Numbered from the stretch's first letter, positions 50,228-60,005 are shown. The stretch: DNA of 64,000 bases from Anaerolineales bacterium (GCA_020850595.1 JADZEK010000105.1:22025-86024); one strand, 5' to 3'. The notes: a model not told the origin generated them from the sequence alone. Numbers and translations: made by a program.

Positions 50228-51055
50228 CTAGCCCGCGGCCAGGAAGTCGGCCAGCGCCTCTTGCCACGGGCGCAGGCTGATGCCCAGCGCGGCGGCGGTG
50301 GTGTTCGCCAGCGCGCCGAACGGCGGCGGGGTGGAGGCGCGCGGGTAGTCGGCCAGCAGGATTGGCTCGACCGGCACGTGGCCGCGCCCGCTCAGTTCCA
50401 AAATCTTGCGGGCGTAGTCGTAGCGCGAGACGTGCCCAGCGTTGGTGAGGTGATAAAGGCCGTAGCGGCCGGTGGCGGCCAGCGTGATCAGCCCGCCCGC
50501 CAGGTCGTCGGCAAAGGTGGGGTTGGCGACCTCGTCGGTGACGACGCGCAAGGAGCCGCGCTCGTCGGCCAACTGCAGGATGCGGTGGATAAAGTTGCGG
50601 CCGCCGGGGGCGCTGATCCACGCGGTGCGCACGAGGTAGAAGCGCGGGCAGAGGTGCAGCGTGTACCACTCGGCGGCGTGCTTGGAGCGCGCATAGGGGT
50701 TGATGGGGTTGGTGTGGTCGAACTCGTCGTAGGGCGCGCCCTTGCGACCGTCAAAGACCTCGTTGCTGCTGATGTGCACCAGCGCCGCGCCGACCCTGGC
50801 GGCGGCAATCGCGACGTTCTGCGTGCCCAGGCCGTTGATGCGGTAGGCCAGCGCCGGGTCGCGCGCCGCGCCGTCCACGTCGGTGTAGGCGGCGCAGTGA
50901 AAGACCACGTCGGGCTGGGCTTCGGCCAGGGCCGCCTCGATGGAAGCGGGGTTGGTAATGTCAAGCTCGGGCAGGTCGCCGCCGGCCGCGTCGGGCAGGC
51001 GCCGGAGCAGCGCCCGGCCGAGTTGGCCGCGATGGCCGGTGATGTAGACGCGCAT
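50228..51055 (-). CDS. rfbD: dTDP-4-dehydrorhamnose reductase
   Basis: MRVYITGHRGQLGRALLRRLPDAAGGDLPELDITNPASIEAALAEAQPDVVFHCAAYTDVDGAARD. Confidence 0.95.
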   Translation of the reverse strand: MRVYITGHRGQLGRALLRRLPDAAGGDLPELDITNPASIEAALAEAQPDVVFHCAAYTDVDGAARDPALAYRINGLGTQNVAIAAARVGAALVHISSNEVFDGRKGAPYDEFDHTNPINPYARSKHAAEWYTLHLCPRFYLVRTAWISAPGGRNFIHRILQLADERGSLRVVTDEVANPTFADDLAGGLITLAATGRYGLYHLTNAGHVSRYDYARKILELSGRGHVPVEPILLADYPRASTPPPFGALANTTAAALGISLRPWQEALADFLAAG

Positions 51056-51136
51056 GGGGAGGCCTCGGGTAAGCGGGTTCGTGCGGGGGATTATAGCCGA
51101 GCCGGTGAGGCTGGGGACTCAGGGGACTCGGGGGAC

Positions 51137-53293
51137 TCAAGGGGAAGGCAGGCCATAGACGCGCACGACGCCGGCGCTGCTGCCGGCGGCCAGGTACCGG
51201 CCGTCGGCGCTGAAGGCGATGTCGGTGACGCTGCCAGCGGTAACAGTAAAGCGCCGTAGTTCATTCCCCGTGGCTGGGTCCCACAAGCGCACCGTGCCGT
51301 CGGCGCCGCCTGAGGCGAGGAGATTAGTGTTTGGGCTGAACGCTAGGTTAGTAATACCGACGGATCCGCCATCACCGCCGAAGAACTTGTGACCTGACAA
51401 TTCCGCTACCAGCAAACCTGTTACTGCATCCCAAATCACGATGTCCGCATTGCCGGAGTTGGCCGCCAGCCAAAGGCCGTCGACGCTGGCGACTAGAGTG
51501 TAATTGTCGTCAATCCAGAATTCTGCCGGGGTTGTCAGTGTAACCGGGGCTGTCTGGTCAAATGGCCAAAGTACAGTATCCGGCCCATCGCCGGCGGGGG
51601 TATAGACCACGCCTAACCACCGGCCGCCGCCCTCCAAAATCTCTCCAAGGCGCTTGTCGAACACATGAAGCAAGGTGCCACGCTGGAGATCGCGCACGAC
51701 GATAGCGTTGTTGTTGCCACACCCCCCGGTAAACGTGCCGCTGGTTTGGCTGACCCGCACTGGAAAGTAGTCGACATTGGGGCACGGTATGGCGTATAAA
51801 GCCTGACCAGAAGCCGGATTGGTCACGTGCACTTCGCCGACCCGGTAGCTCGCTACCAGCAGCCCATCAGCTGGCGAGTAATCGAGCGCCACCACACTGC
51901 CTAGCGAATCGTCCTGATAGTAGTCTACGCCATCAAAGTGGCTGGCAAGCGGGGCCGGGCGATGGAACAAGGGCGTTTCGTCTATAGCCCACGACCACAG
52001 CGCACCAGTGCTATCCCCGGCCAAAACGGTCGGGTGTCCATCCTTGTCGGTCGGGCCAAAGCTCAGGGCGGCAAATGCTGGCGAATAAGGGAGTGTGCTC
52101 AAATCATTCGGAGCAGCGATATTGACTACCAGCACCACAGCCCCAGAATCGGCCCAGGCCACCTGACTGCCATCGGGGCTAAAGGCCAAGCGCCGCATCG
52201 AACTGCCAGTGGGCAGCGTGAACAAGACCTGCGGGGCACTCGTATCCCAAATGAGAAGTTGCTGGCGCCCATCGTCCCCGGGTGCTGGCAGTGAAAAGAT
52301 CGCCGAACGACCATTGGGTCCTGGCAGAAAACCGTCCTCTGGCGACTCACCTGGCATCGCGACCCACTCGCCCGTTGCCAACCTCAATGCCTGCAAGCCG
52401 GTTTCCGTCATAACCAGCAACGCTGAGCCGTCGGCGCTGTAGGCAACCGAACTCCCACCGTCATACGTTTGCAGCAAGGAACCAGTGTTGGCGTCCAGCA
52501 GGAGGGTAACCAGGTAGTTGGACAGGGCCAGTGTGCGTCCATCGGGGCTGAATGCCATGTCGGCCCACCACCCGTAATCAGTGCGCGTAAACAGGGACTC
52601 GCCAGTAGTGGCATTCACCATTTCTAGGACGTAGTTGGGATCGCCGCCGCCCGGATAGTCAACGCCAAGCAAGGCCAACCAGGATCCGCCCGGACTGACC
52701 AGTATCTTGCGAATTCCCGCGGGCGCTGCTTCCTGCTCGCGAATAACTGTCCCTGTAGCCACGTCCAGCCAGCGGATCGTGTCCTCAGCGACTACGATCA
52801 GTTGGCCATTCGCCGCACTGAAGGCCACATGGTTGGCAGGTAGCACATAATGCGCTACTAGAGCCAAAGTGCCCGTTGAGTAGAGGTCAACTCCGTCTAT
52901 CGCGGCAACAGCCAGCAGGCGACCGTCCGGCGACCACGCAACGTCCACAGGTCGTCCGTTGCCAAAACTTGCCACTTCCTCAATTTGCCCAGCGTTATCA
53001 GGCGAGAGCGCTAGCGGGCCAGCCGTGGGCGGGGTGTAGATGGGCGGCGTCCAGGGCGGCAGGGTGGGCGTGGGCGAGTTGGTCGGGCGGACGGTGGCCG
53101 AAGGGCGCGGCAACAGCGCGGGCGGCCGGTCAGTCTCGGTTGGCGGCAGCGGCGTGGCCGTGGCGCTCGGCAGCGCCGTATGCGTGGCTGTCGGGAGGAA
53201 GGTGTACGTCGAAGTAGCCGCTTGCGGCGGCGCGGCGCAGGCGGCCAGCACCACCACCAACCCCAGCAGAAGCACAACACGCCAGTGTTTCAT
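51137..53293 (-). CDS. WD40-repeat lipoprotein
   Basis: Start MKHWRVVLLLGLVVVLAACAAPP (lipobox); many WSPDGRLLAVA / FSPDGSQVAWADS / LLASGGADGTVRLWDPATG blades. Confidence 0.92.
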   Translation of the reverse strand: MKHWRVVLLLGLVVVLAACAAPPQAATSTYTFLPTATHTALPSATATPLPPTETDRPPALLPRPSATVRPTNSPTPTLPPWTPPIYTPPTAGPLALSPDNAGQIEEVASFGNGRPVDVAWSPDGRLLAVAAIDGVDLYSTGTLALVAHYVLPANHVAFSAANGQLIVVAEDTIRWLDVATGTVIREQEAAPAGIRKILVSPGGSWLALLGVDYPGGGDPNYVLEMVNATTGESLFTRTDYGWWADMAFSPDGRTLALSNYLVTLLLDANTGSLLQTYDGGSSVAYSADGSALLVMTETGLQALRLATGEWVAMPGESPEDGFLPGPNGRSAIFSLPAPGDDGRQQLLIWDTSAPQVLFTLPTGSSMRRLAFSPDGSQVAWADSGAVVLVVNIAAPNDLSTLPYSPAFAALSFGPTDKDGHPTVLAGDSTGALWSWAIDETPLFHRPAPLASHFDGVDYYQDDSLGSVVALDYSPADGLLVASYRVGEVHVTNPASGQALYAIPCPNVDYFPVRVSQTSGTFTGGCGNNNAIVVRDLQRGTLLHVFDKRLGEILEGGGRWLGVVYTPAGDGPDTVLWPFDQTAPVTLTTPAEFWIDDNYTLVASVDGLWLAANSGNADIVIWDAVTGLLVAELSGHKFFGGDGGSVGITNLAFSPNTNLLASGGADGTVRLWDPATGNELRRFTVTAGSVTDIAFSADGRYLAAGSSAGVVRVYGLPSP

Positions 53294-53367
53294 ACACCCT
53301 CCGTGAGCGAAGCTGTTATCTACTACGCAGTGTACGGCCGCGATGTTACCAGCGTTCGCGCGGGAGA

Positions 53368-54189
53368 TTACGGTTTGGTAATAGCGCCGGCCTTGCCCGC
53401 CGGCGTGTGCGTCTCGAGTAATTCCAGCGCCTCGATCTGGCCGGCGGCGTAGAGCGTGATGGCCCGCACGCTGGCCGTGACGGCGGCGGCGCGGTAGGCG
53501 GCCAGCACGGCGGGCGGCACAAAGGCGTAGAGGCGGCGCTCCAGCGCGGCGGGGTCGGCCAGCAGGGCGGCGAAGGCAGCGGGGTCCACGCGCATGCGCT
53601 GGGTGAAGACCTCCACGGTGCGGCTGGCGGCGCCGGGGCGCAGTTGGTCGGCCACCCAGTCGCGCCAGGCGGCCAGGTGCTGGTCTTCCACAAAGGGCAG
53701 CCAGCCACGCGGCGCGGCGGCGGCCAGGGTCAGCCCGGCCAGCGGCGTCAGGCGGGCCAGGTCGGCGGCGTCCCAGGCGGCGCGCAGAATGTTGTGCAGG
53801 TACAGCCGCTCGCGGAAGTCCGCGCCCCAGGCGGCGTCTGGCCCGAAGTAGGGGGTGAAGACGCGGGCGATCCACAGTTCGTCGAAGATCAGGTGCGCCC
53901 AATAGCCCGCCAGGAAAGCGGCCTGCGGCGCGGGCAGCGCGGTGGGCTGGGCCAGCGCCGGGTGGGCCGCCAGCAGCCGCAGCACGGCGGGCGGGCCGGG
54001 GTCTAGCGGCACGGGGAAGAAGTGCGTGGCCTCGCGCGTCTGGCCGGAGATGGTCTGCACATCTGGCGCGATGGTGCCGAGCAGGAAGGCGGGCAGCTTG
54101 GCGGTGAGGGCGGCGGCCAGGTCGGGGGCGAGGGCCGGATGAGCGAACAGCTCCGGCACGGTGGCGAGGTGGGTGAAGGGCGTGGGCAT
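53368..54189 (-). CDS. hypothetical protein, zinc-dependent phospholipase C-like
   Basis: MPTPFTHLATVPELFAHPAL...FLLGTIAPDVQTISGQTREATHFFPV; H/D pattern. Confidence 0.55.
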   Translation of the reverse strand: MPTPFTHLATVPELFAHPALAPDLAAALTAKLPAFLLGTIAPDVQTISGQTREATHFFPVPLDPGPPAVLRLLAAHPALAQPTALPAPQAAFLAGYWAHLIFDELWIARVFTPYFGPDAAWGADFRERLYLHNILRAAWDAADLARLTPLAGLTLAAAAPRGWLPFVEDQHLAAWRDWVADQLRPGAASRTVEVFTQRMRVDPAAFAALLADPAALERRLYAFVPPAVLAAYRAAAVTASVRAITLYAAGQIEALELLETHTPAGKAGAITKP

Positions 54190-54229
54190 CGCGGCGGTCG
54201 GTGGGCGTGGAGTGGGCAGGCCTGTCCAG

Positions 54230-54235
54230 TATAAT
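54230..54235 (+). promoter_or_regulatory. -10 element TATAAT 9 nt before ATG of NfeD gene
   Basis: ccagTATAATtcaggtgcgATG. Confidence 0.5.
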
Positions 54236-54244
54236 TCAGGTGCG

Positions 54245-55576
54245 ATGCCCAGGCTCACCCCCTTCCGGCGGATACGACTCGGTCAATGGCTGGCCGCCCT
54301 GGCGGCGCTGCTGCTGGCGCTGGCCGGCTGGCGCGGGGCGGGCGCGCAGGCGAGCGGCGTGCTGGTGCTGAGTATCGAGGGGCCGCTGACCTCCGTCCAC
54401 GATCTCTACCTGGAGCGCACGCTGGCCCAGGCCGAGCGCGAGAACGACCAACTCGTCATCCTGCAACTGAACACACCCGGCGGCCAGCTCGACCTGATGG
54501 ACAAGCTGATCGCCCGCATCCGCGCCAGCCGCGTGCCGGTGGTGGTGTTCGTCAGCCCGCGCGGGGCCACGGCGGGCAGCGCGGGCACGCTCATCACGCT
54601 GGCGGGGCACGCCGCCGCCATGGGGCCAGAGACCGTCATCGGCGCGGCCAGCCCGGTGGGCGGCCAGGGCGAAGACCTGGGCGAGACGCTTTCGGCCAAG
54701 ATCAGAGAAGACATGCAGGCCCACGTGCGGGCGCTGACGGCCAACCGCCCGCCGGAGGCCGTGGCGCTGGCCGAGGCCATGATCGAGCACGCCGAAGCTG
54801 TGACAGCCGATGAAGCCTACGCGGTGGGGCTGGTGGATTACCTGGCCGCCGACCTACCCGACCTGCTGCGCCAGCTCGACGGCGTGACGCTGACAACGCT
54901 GGACGGCACGCCGCACAGGCTGGCGACGACGGGCGCGGCTTACCGCAGCGCCGGGCAAAGCGTCATTGAGCAACTGCTGAACATTCTGACCAACCCGAAT
55001 GTGGTCTTCCTGCTGCTCTCGCTGGGGCCGCTGCTGATCTTGAACGAGCTTTCCAGCCCAGGCGGGTGGGTGGCGGGGTTCCTGGGGGCGGTGTGCCTGC
55101 TGCTGGCTTTTTATGGGCTGGGCGTGCTGCCAGTCAACTGGTTCGGCTTGCTGTTCATCGCGCTGGCCTTCGTGCTGCTCTACATGGAAGTGCACGCGCC
55201 CACGCACGGGGCGCTGGCGACGGCGGGCATCGGGTCGCTGATCGTGGGGGCGCTGGTGCTGTTCAACTCGCCGGGCACGCCGAGCTTCTTTCGGGTGAGC
55301 GTGCCGCTGGTGATTGGGGTGGCGATCAGCTTCTCGGCGGTGGCGCTGGCACTGCTGACCTTTGCGCTGCGGGCGCAGGCCCGGCCGGTGACCACCGGGG
55401 TCGAGGCGCTGGTGGGCCAGGAGGCGGTGGTGCGCACGCCAGACTCGGTGCACGTGGCGGGCGAGGTGTGGTCGGCGGAGCCGGCAGAGGACGAGGCGGG
55501 CGCGCTGGAGCCGGGGCAGAAGGTGATCGTGGCGGCGGTGAAGGGGCTGCGGCTGCGCGTCAAGCGCCGGTCTTAG
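54245..55576 (+). CDS. NfeD-family protein with ClpP-class serine protease domain
   Basis: LQLNTPGGQLDLMDKLIARIRASRVPVVVFVSPRGATAGSAGTLITLAGHAAAMGP; TM region; C-terminal OB-like VEALVGQEAVVRTP. Confidence 0.92.
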   Translation: MPRLTPFRRIRLGQWLAALAALLLALAGWRGAGAQASGVLVLSIEGPLTSVHDLYLERTLAQAERENDQLVILQLNTPGGQLDLMDKLIARIRASRVPVVVFVSPRGATAGSAGTLITLAGHAAAMGPETVIGAASPVGGQGEDLGETLSAKIREDMQAHVRALTANRPPEAVALAEAMIEHAEAVTADEAYAVGLVDYLAADLPDLLRQLDGVTLTTLDGTPHRLATTGAAYRSAGQSVIEQLLNILTNPNVVFLLLSLGPLLILNELSSPGGWVAGFLGAVCLLLAFYGLGVLPVNWFGLLFIALAFVLLYMEVHAPTHGALATAGIGSLIVGALVLFNSPGTPSFFRVSVPLVIGVAISFSAVALALLTFALRAQARPVTTGVEALVGQEAVVRTPDSVHVAGEVWSAEPAEDEAGALEPGQKVIVAAVKGLRLRVKRRS

Positions 55577-55835
55577 CGCCGCCCCAGCGGCGGTGAAAGG
55601 GCCGCGGCTGCGCGCGCCGCGCAAGGGCTAGCGGCAACGGGTCTAATCTACGCCCAACGGTGGGTGCTGAACTCAGGCAGTGATCCGTTAATGGCTTTAG
55701 CGCAAGGGCGCTTTAGCGGCGAGCGGATGAGAGCCAGTGTCGGGAGCGCCTGCCGCCACAGCCAGGCGACCGAGAACAGATGTTCAAGCGGCCAACGGCC
55801 AGGGGGATGGCGAGCAAACCCGCTAATGTTCCTAG

Positions 55836-55864
55836 TTGCCAGTTGCGCCAGAGGCGTCTATACT
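55836..55864 (+). promoter_or_regulatory. promoter TTGCCA-17-TATACT for FHA gene
   Basis: Exact 17-nt spacer, about 50 nt upstream of ATG with AAGGAGG RBS. Confidence 0.65.
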
Positions 55865-55915
55865 CCGCACAAATCTCCCAACAGAGACTCGGCGCTTTAC
55901 GGCTAAGGAGGCGAT

Positions 55916-56662
55916 ATGCAGTCTTCAGGTAGTTATCGGTTGACAGTCCGGCAGGGTCCCGTGCCAGGCAAGGTCTTCGAGCTGGCTAAAGATGTGCTGA
56001 CCCTGGGCCGCGACGTCAACAATGATCTGGTCATCAACGATTCCGAAGTCTCGCGCAATCATGCGCGGCTGACGTCGCAATCGGGCGGCTACCTGCTCGA
56101 AGACCTGGCCAGCACCAACGGCACCTTCGTGAACGGCCAGCGCCTCATCGGCCCCAAGCTGATGAACTCGGGAGACGTGGTGGGCCTAGGGGAGACGATT
56201 GTGCTGGAGTATGGCTACGTGGCCGACGCCGGCGCGACGGTGATCGCCTCCGCGCCCATACCGGCCCCGCACCCGGCCCCCGAGCCGGTGACGGCCCCGC
56301 CCGCGATGGCGATGCCCGAGCCGGCGGCCGCGCCCGAGCCGGTGATGCCCGAGCCGATGCCCGTCCCCGCGCCGATGCCCGTCCCCGCGCCGATGCCGGA
56401 GCCGGTGATGGCCCCGCCGCCGCCCGCCGCCACGCTGACCGGACCAAGCATGAGCGGCCCGAGCACCGGCGGCATGGCGACACCGCCCATGGCCGCGCCG
56501 CCGCCCGCGCCGCCGCCGCCCGCCGCGCCGCCGGCCAAGAACAATCGCAATCTGTACATCGGTATTGGCTGCGGCTGCCTGACGCTGTGCGCCTGCGCCG
56601 GTATCGGGGTCGCGGTGTACGCCAATCTGGGCGCGATCATGAGCGCCCTGGGCATGCAGTAA
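55916..56662 (+). CDS. FHA-domain membrane protein
   Basis: LGRDVNNDLVINDSEVSRNHARLTSQSGGYLLEDLASTNGTFVNGQRL; P-rich MPVPAP repeats; C-terminal TM. Confidence 0.95.
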   Translation: MQSSGSYRLTVRQGPVPGKVFELAKDVLTLGRDVNNDLVINDSEVSRNHARLTSQSGGYLLEDLASTNGTFVNGQRLIGPKLMNSGDVVGLGETIVLEYGYVADAGATVIASAPIPAPHPAPEPVTAPPAMAMPEPAAAPEPVMPEPMPVPAPMPVPAPMPEPVMAPPPPAATLTGPSMSGPSTGGMATPPMAAPPPAPPPPAAPPAKNNRNLYIGIGCGCLTLCACAGIGVAVYANLGAIMSALGMQ

Positions 56663-56690
56663 ACCGCGCCCGTTTAATCAGGTTCATCTG

Positions 56691-56721
56691 CCGGCCCTCG
56701 CCAGTCGAGGGCCGGTTTGTT
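56691..56721 (+). terminator. rho-independent terminator CCGGCCCTCG/CGAGGGCCGG + TTTGTTAT
   Basis: 10-bp perfect stem after FHA gene. Confidence 0.85.
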
Positions 56722-56752
56722 ATCTGGGGCGCGCGCCCCGCGGAGGTGGCCC

Positions 56753-57322
56753 ATGCCGCCCGAACCCCCCTTGCCCTACCAGCACCCGCAGAACCTGATT
56801 GGGCGCGGCGGCCCAGCCGCGGGCAGCCTGCTAAGCCTGAGCGGCTCGGCGCTGGCGATCATTGGCTTCTTGCTGCCGTGGGTGTCGTGCGCGAACAAGC
56901 CGCTAACGGGGCTGGAGCTGGCGCAGCAAACCGGCCCGGCGGGCGAGAGCCTGGGCTGGGTGTATGTGACGCCGTTCCTGGCGCTGGGGTGTTTCGGCGT
57001 GGCGCTAACGATGATCCCCCTGGCGGCGTGGCGGCGCGTGCCGGTGTGGGCCGGGGCGGCGGCGGCGGCGTTGCTCGGCCTGCTGGCGCTGGGGGCGGTC
57101 GTGCCGCTGGTGGTGATTTATCGCGGTCTGACGACGGCGGGCGACGAGATCGGGGCAGCGTTTGGCATCGGCGGCGCGCTGCTCAAGCTGGAAGACGGCT
57201 TCTGGCTGACAGCGGTGGGGCTGCTGGCGGCGCTGATGGGCGCGGGGCTGGCGCTGCTGACGAGCGTGATTGGGGCGCTGTGGCCGAGGGCGGGCAAGAA
57301 AAGAGACCGGGAAAAAGGTTAG
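56753..57322 (+). CDS. four-TM membrane protein, unknown
   Basis: MPPEPPLPYQHPQNLIGRGG... hydrophobic segments. Confidence 0.65.
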   Translation: MPPEPPLPYQHPQNLIGRGGPAAGSLLSLSGSALAIIGFLLPWVSCANKPLTGLELAQQTGPAGESLGWVYVTPFLALGCFGVALTMIPLAAWRRVPVWAGAAAAALLGLLALGAVVPLVVIYRGLTTAGDEIGAAFGIGGALLKLEDGFWLTAVGLLAALMGAGLALLTSVIGALWPRAGKKRDREKG

Positions 57323-57377
57323 CCGCGTCGGCGAGAAAATCTGAGCCGGCTGATCACCGGCGGTGACCGCCGCGACC

Positions 57378-59246
57378 CTACGCCTTCACCCGCACCCGGT
57401 CCAAAATCTCCGCGGCCAGGTCGTAGCGGCCGAAGGGCGGCATGAGGTAGACGCCCTGCACCAAGCCGCGCAGCTCGGTCAAAAGCTCAACGGCCAGGGC
57501 GACACCCTCGGCGGCGGCGGCCGGGCCTTCACCGGCGGCGGCCAGGCGCGCGCGCAGCGCTTCGGGGATGACAATGCCAGGGACTTCATTGTGCAGGAAG
57601 GCGGCGTGGCGGGCGTTGAAGAGCGGCAGCACGCCCACCAGCAGCGGCAGGCGCAGCGGGCCGTACTCGGCCGTGTAGCGGGTGATGAAAGCACGGGCCA
57701 GCGCCGCGTCGTAGACCGGCTGGGTCAGGCCGAAATCGGCCCCGGCGGCGATCTTCTTGTGGAGCGTGCGCAGTTCCTTGGCCGGGTCGGCGGCGGCCAG
57801 GTTGACGGCGCAGCCCACCAGGAAGGAGGTGGGCTGGCCGATGGCGGCGCCGGCCGCGTCCAGGCCGGCGTTGAAGCGCTGCTTGATGAGCTTGATGAGG
57901 CCGGAGGGCACCACGTCGAAGTTGTCGTTGGCGGTAGGGTAATCGCCGATGGCGGCGGGGTCGCCCATGACGACGAAGACGTTGCGCACGGCCAGGGCGT
58001 GGGCGGCCAGCAGGTCGCCCTGCACACGCAGCAGGTTGCGGCCGCGCGTGGGGAAGTGCAGCACGGTTTCCAGGCCGACCTCGCGCTGGATGAGGTGGGC
58101 GGCGGCCCAGGCGCTCATGCGCATGCGGGCCATGGGCGCGTCGGCCACGTTGATGACGTCGGCCCCGGCTTCGGCCAGCAGGTGCGCGCCCGCCAACAGC
58201 TTATGCGGGTTGAAGCCGTGCGGCGGGTCCATCTCCACGCCGACGACGAAGCGCCCGGCGGCCAGCTGCTGGGCCAGGCGGGTGGGCTGGTCAGGCGCGG
58301 CAGCGTCTTCGCGGCGCTCGGCCTCGACCACCTCGGCCAGGGCGCTCGCGGCGGGCCGGGGCGCGGTATCTAGCGCGCGGCGCATGGCGGCGATATGGGC
58401 GGGCGTGGTGCCGCAGCAGCCGCCCACCAGCCCGGCCCCGGCCTCCACGAAAGCGGTGGCGTACTCGCCAAAGTATTCGGGCGTGGCGGGATACATGATG
58501 CGCCCGCCGACGTGCTCGGGCCACCCGGCGTTGGGCTTGACCAGGAAGCAAGCTCGCGGCGCGACCTGGCGCAGTGCGCGCAACAGGCGCAGCACCTGCG
58601 CCGGGCCGCCGGAGCAGTTCACGCCAATGACGTCGGCGCCCAGGCGGGCCAGCTCGCGGCCGACCTGGGCCGGGCCGTCGCCCAGGAGCGTGCGATCGTC
58701 GCGGGTGAAGGTCATGGTGGTAATGACCGGCAGGCCGCCGACGGCGCGGGCGGCCTCGGCCGCGGCCTTGACCTCGTACAAGTCGCTCATGGTCTCGATC
58801 AAGATCACGTCTACCCCGGCGGCGGCCAGCGCGCTGATCTGCTCGTGAAAGGCGGCGACAGCCTGCTCCGGCTTGACGCGGCCGAAGGGGGCCAGGCGCA
58901 CGCCCAGCGGCCCTACGTCGCCGGCGATGAGCACGGGCCGGCCAGAGCCGGCGACCACCTGGCGGGCCAGGGCGACGGCGGCGGCGTTGACCTCGGCCAC
59001 GCGCTCGCCCAGGCCGGCGGGGGCCAGCTTGTAGCGGTTGGCGCCAAAGGTGTTGGTGACGATCAGGTCGGCCCCGGCCTCAATGTAAGCGCGGTGCACG
59101 TCGGCCACCACGGCGGGCCGGGCGAGGTTGAGGGCGTCGAAACTGTGATCAAGGGCCACGCCGCGCGCGTGAAGCATGGTACCCATGGCGCCGTCAGCCA
59201 GCAGCGGGCCGTGGGCCAAGCGGTCGAGGAAGGTCGGCATGGTCAA
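57378..59246 (-). CDS. bifunctional homocysteine S-methyltransferase / 5,10-methylenetetrahydrofolate reductase
   Basis: LLADGAMGTMLHARGV...GGCCGTTPAHIAAM (Hcy domain) + VGVEMDPPHGFNPHKL...FLVGCAVNLAA (MTHFR domain). Confidence 0.95.
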   Translation of the reverse strand: MTMPTFLDRLAHGPLLADGAMGTMLHARGVALDHSFDALNLARPAVVADVHRAYIEAGADLIVTNTFGANRYKLAPAGLGERVAEVNAAAVALARQVVAGSGRPVLIAGDVGPLGVRLAPFGRVKPEQAVAAFHEQISALAAAGVDVILIETMSDLYEVKAAAEAARAVGGLPVITTMTFTRDDRTLLGDGPAQVGRELARLGADVIGVNCSGGPAQVLRLLRALRQVAPRACFLVKPNAGWPEHVGGRIMYPATPEYFGEYATAFVEAGAGLVGGCCGTTPAHIAAMRRALDTAPRPAASALAEVVEAERREDAAAPDQPTRLAQQLAAGRFVVGVEMDPPHGFNPHKLLAGAHLLAEAGADVINVADAPMARMRMSAWAAAHLIQREVGLETVLHFPTRGRNLLRVQGDLLAAHALAVRNVFVVMGDPAAIGDYPTANDNFDVVPSGLIKLIKQRFNAGLDAAGAAIGQPTSFLVGCAVNLAAADPAKELRTLHKKIAAGADFGLTQPVYDAALARAFITRYTAEYGPLRLPLLVGVLPLFNARHAAFLHNEVPGIVIPEALRARLAAAGEGPAAAAEGVALAVELLTELRGLVQGVYLMPPFGRYDLAAEILDRVRVKA

Positions 59247-59442
59247 TGTGCTTTCATGAATGTCTTGACATGTGATTGAGACCGGCTAATCCGCTCGCGC
59301 CCATGGCGAGGGCAATGGGCGGTGGACCGCTGCAGCGCCTCGATCCGACTTCACTAACGGATCAAAGCCTGCGAACAGCGCCACGGTGGGGCACGGATTG
59401 GACCGGCGCTGATATGCCTTCGTCACGGTATCACTCAAAAGC

Positions 59443-59991
59443 TCATTGCTTCTCCACCGGCGGCGCGGCGGCGGCGTAGCGCCGCACCCGCACGCGGGCC
59501 TCGCGCAGCTCGCCGGCGAGCGCCCAGCCCCAGGCGGGGCGCAGGTGGGGGCGCTGATGCGGGGTGAGCACCCACAGCGCCGGGGCCAGGCGACTGAGCT
59601 GATAGGCCAGCCGGGGCAGGCGCGACGGCGCCAGCAGATGCAAGGCATAACTGCACACAATGAGCGAATAGGCGCGGCCGTCGAGCGCGCCTGCGGCGAT
59701 GGCCTCAAAGGTGAAGGTCTCGGCCGGGCGGCCGGTGCGCTCGGCGTAGGCGGCGGCGGTGTAGGGGTCAATGCCCGCCACCTGGGCCGCGCCGGCCGCG
59801 CGCAGGGCGAGCGTGGCCTCGCCGGAGCCGCAGGCCAGGTCGAGCACGCAGGTCAGGTCGGGCGCCCAGGCGGCGACGGCGGCGCGCAAAGCCCGGCGCA
59901 CCGCCAGTTCATGCGGGTTGCGGTAGGCGGCGCCGAACTGCTGGTAGTAGCCGGCGACGCCATGCTGTTCGTACTCGCGACGGATGGACAC
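59443..59991 (-). CDS. class I SAM-dependent methyltransferase
   Basis: CVLDLACGSGEATLAL motif I; GRAYSLIVCSYALHLL. Confidence 0.88.
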   Translation of the reverse strand: MSIRREYEQHGVAGYYQQFGAAYRNPHELAVRRALRAAVAAWAPDLTCVLDLACGSGEATLALRAAGAAQVAGIDPYTAAAYAERTGRPAETFTFEAIAAGALDGRAYSLIVCSYALHLLAPSRLPRLAYQLSRLAPALWVLTPHQRPHLRPAWGWALAGELREARVRVRRYAAAAPPVEKQ

Positions 59992-60005
59992 GCGCGCCCC
60001 CGGCC

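Noticed and set aside
55664-55906. 80-aa ORF MLNSGSDPLMALAQ...
   Set aside because: Overlaps the FHA-gene promoter, no RBS, no recognisable domain
56342-56400. Proline-rich MPVPAP repeats in FHA protein as a mobile/minisatellite element
   Set aside because: In-frame 18-bp repeat in a linker; ordinary low-complexity linker variation
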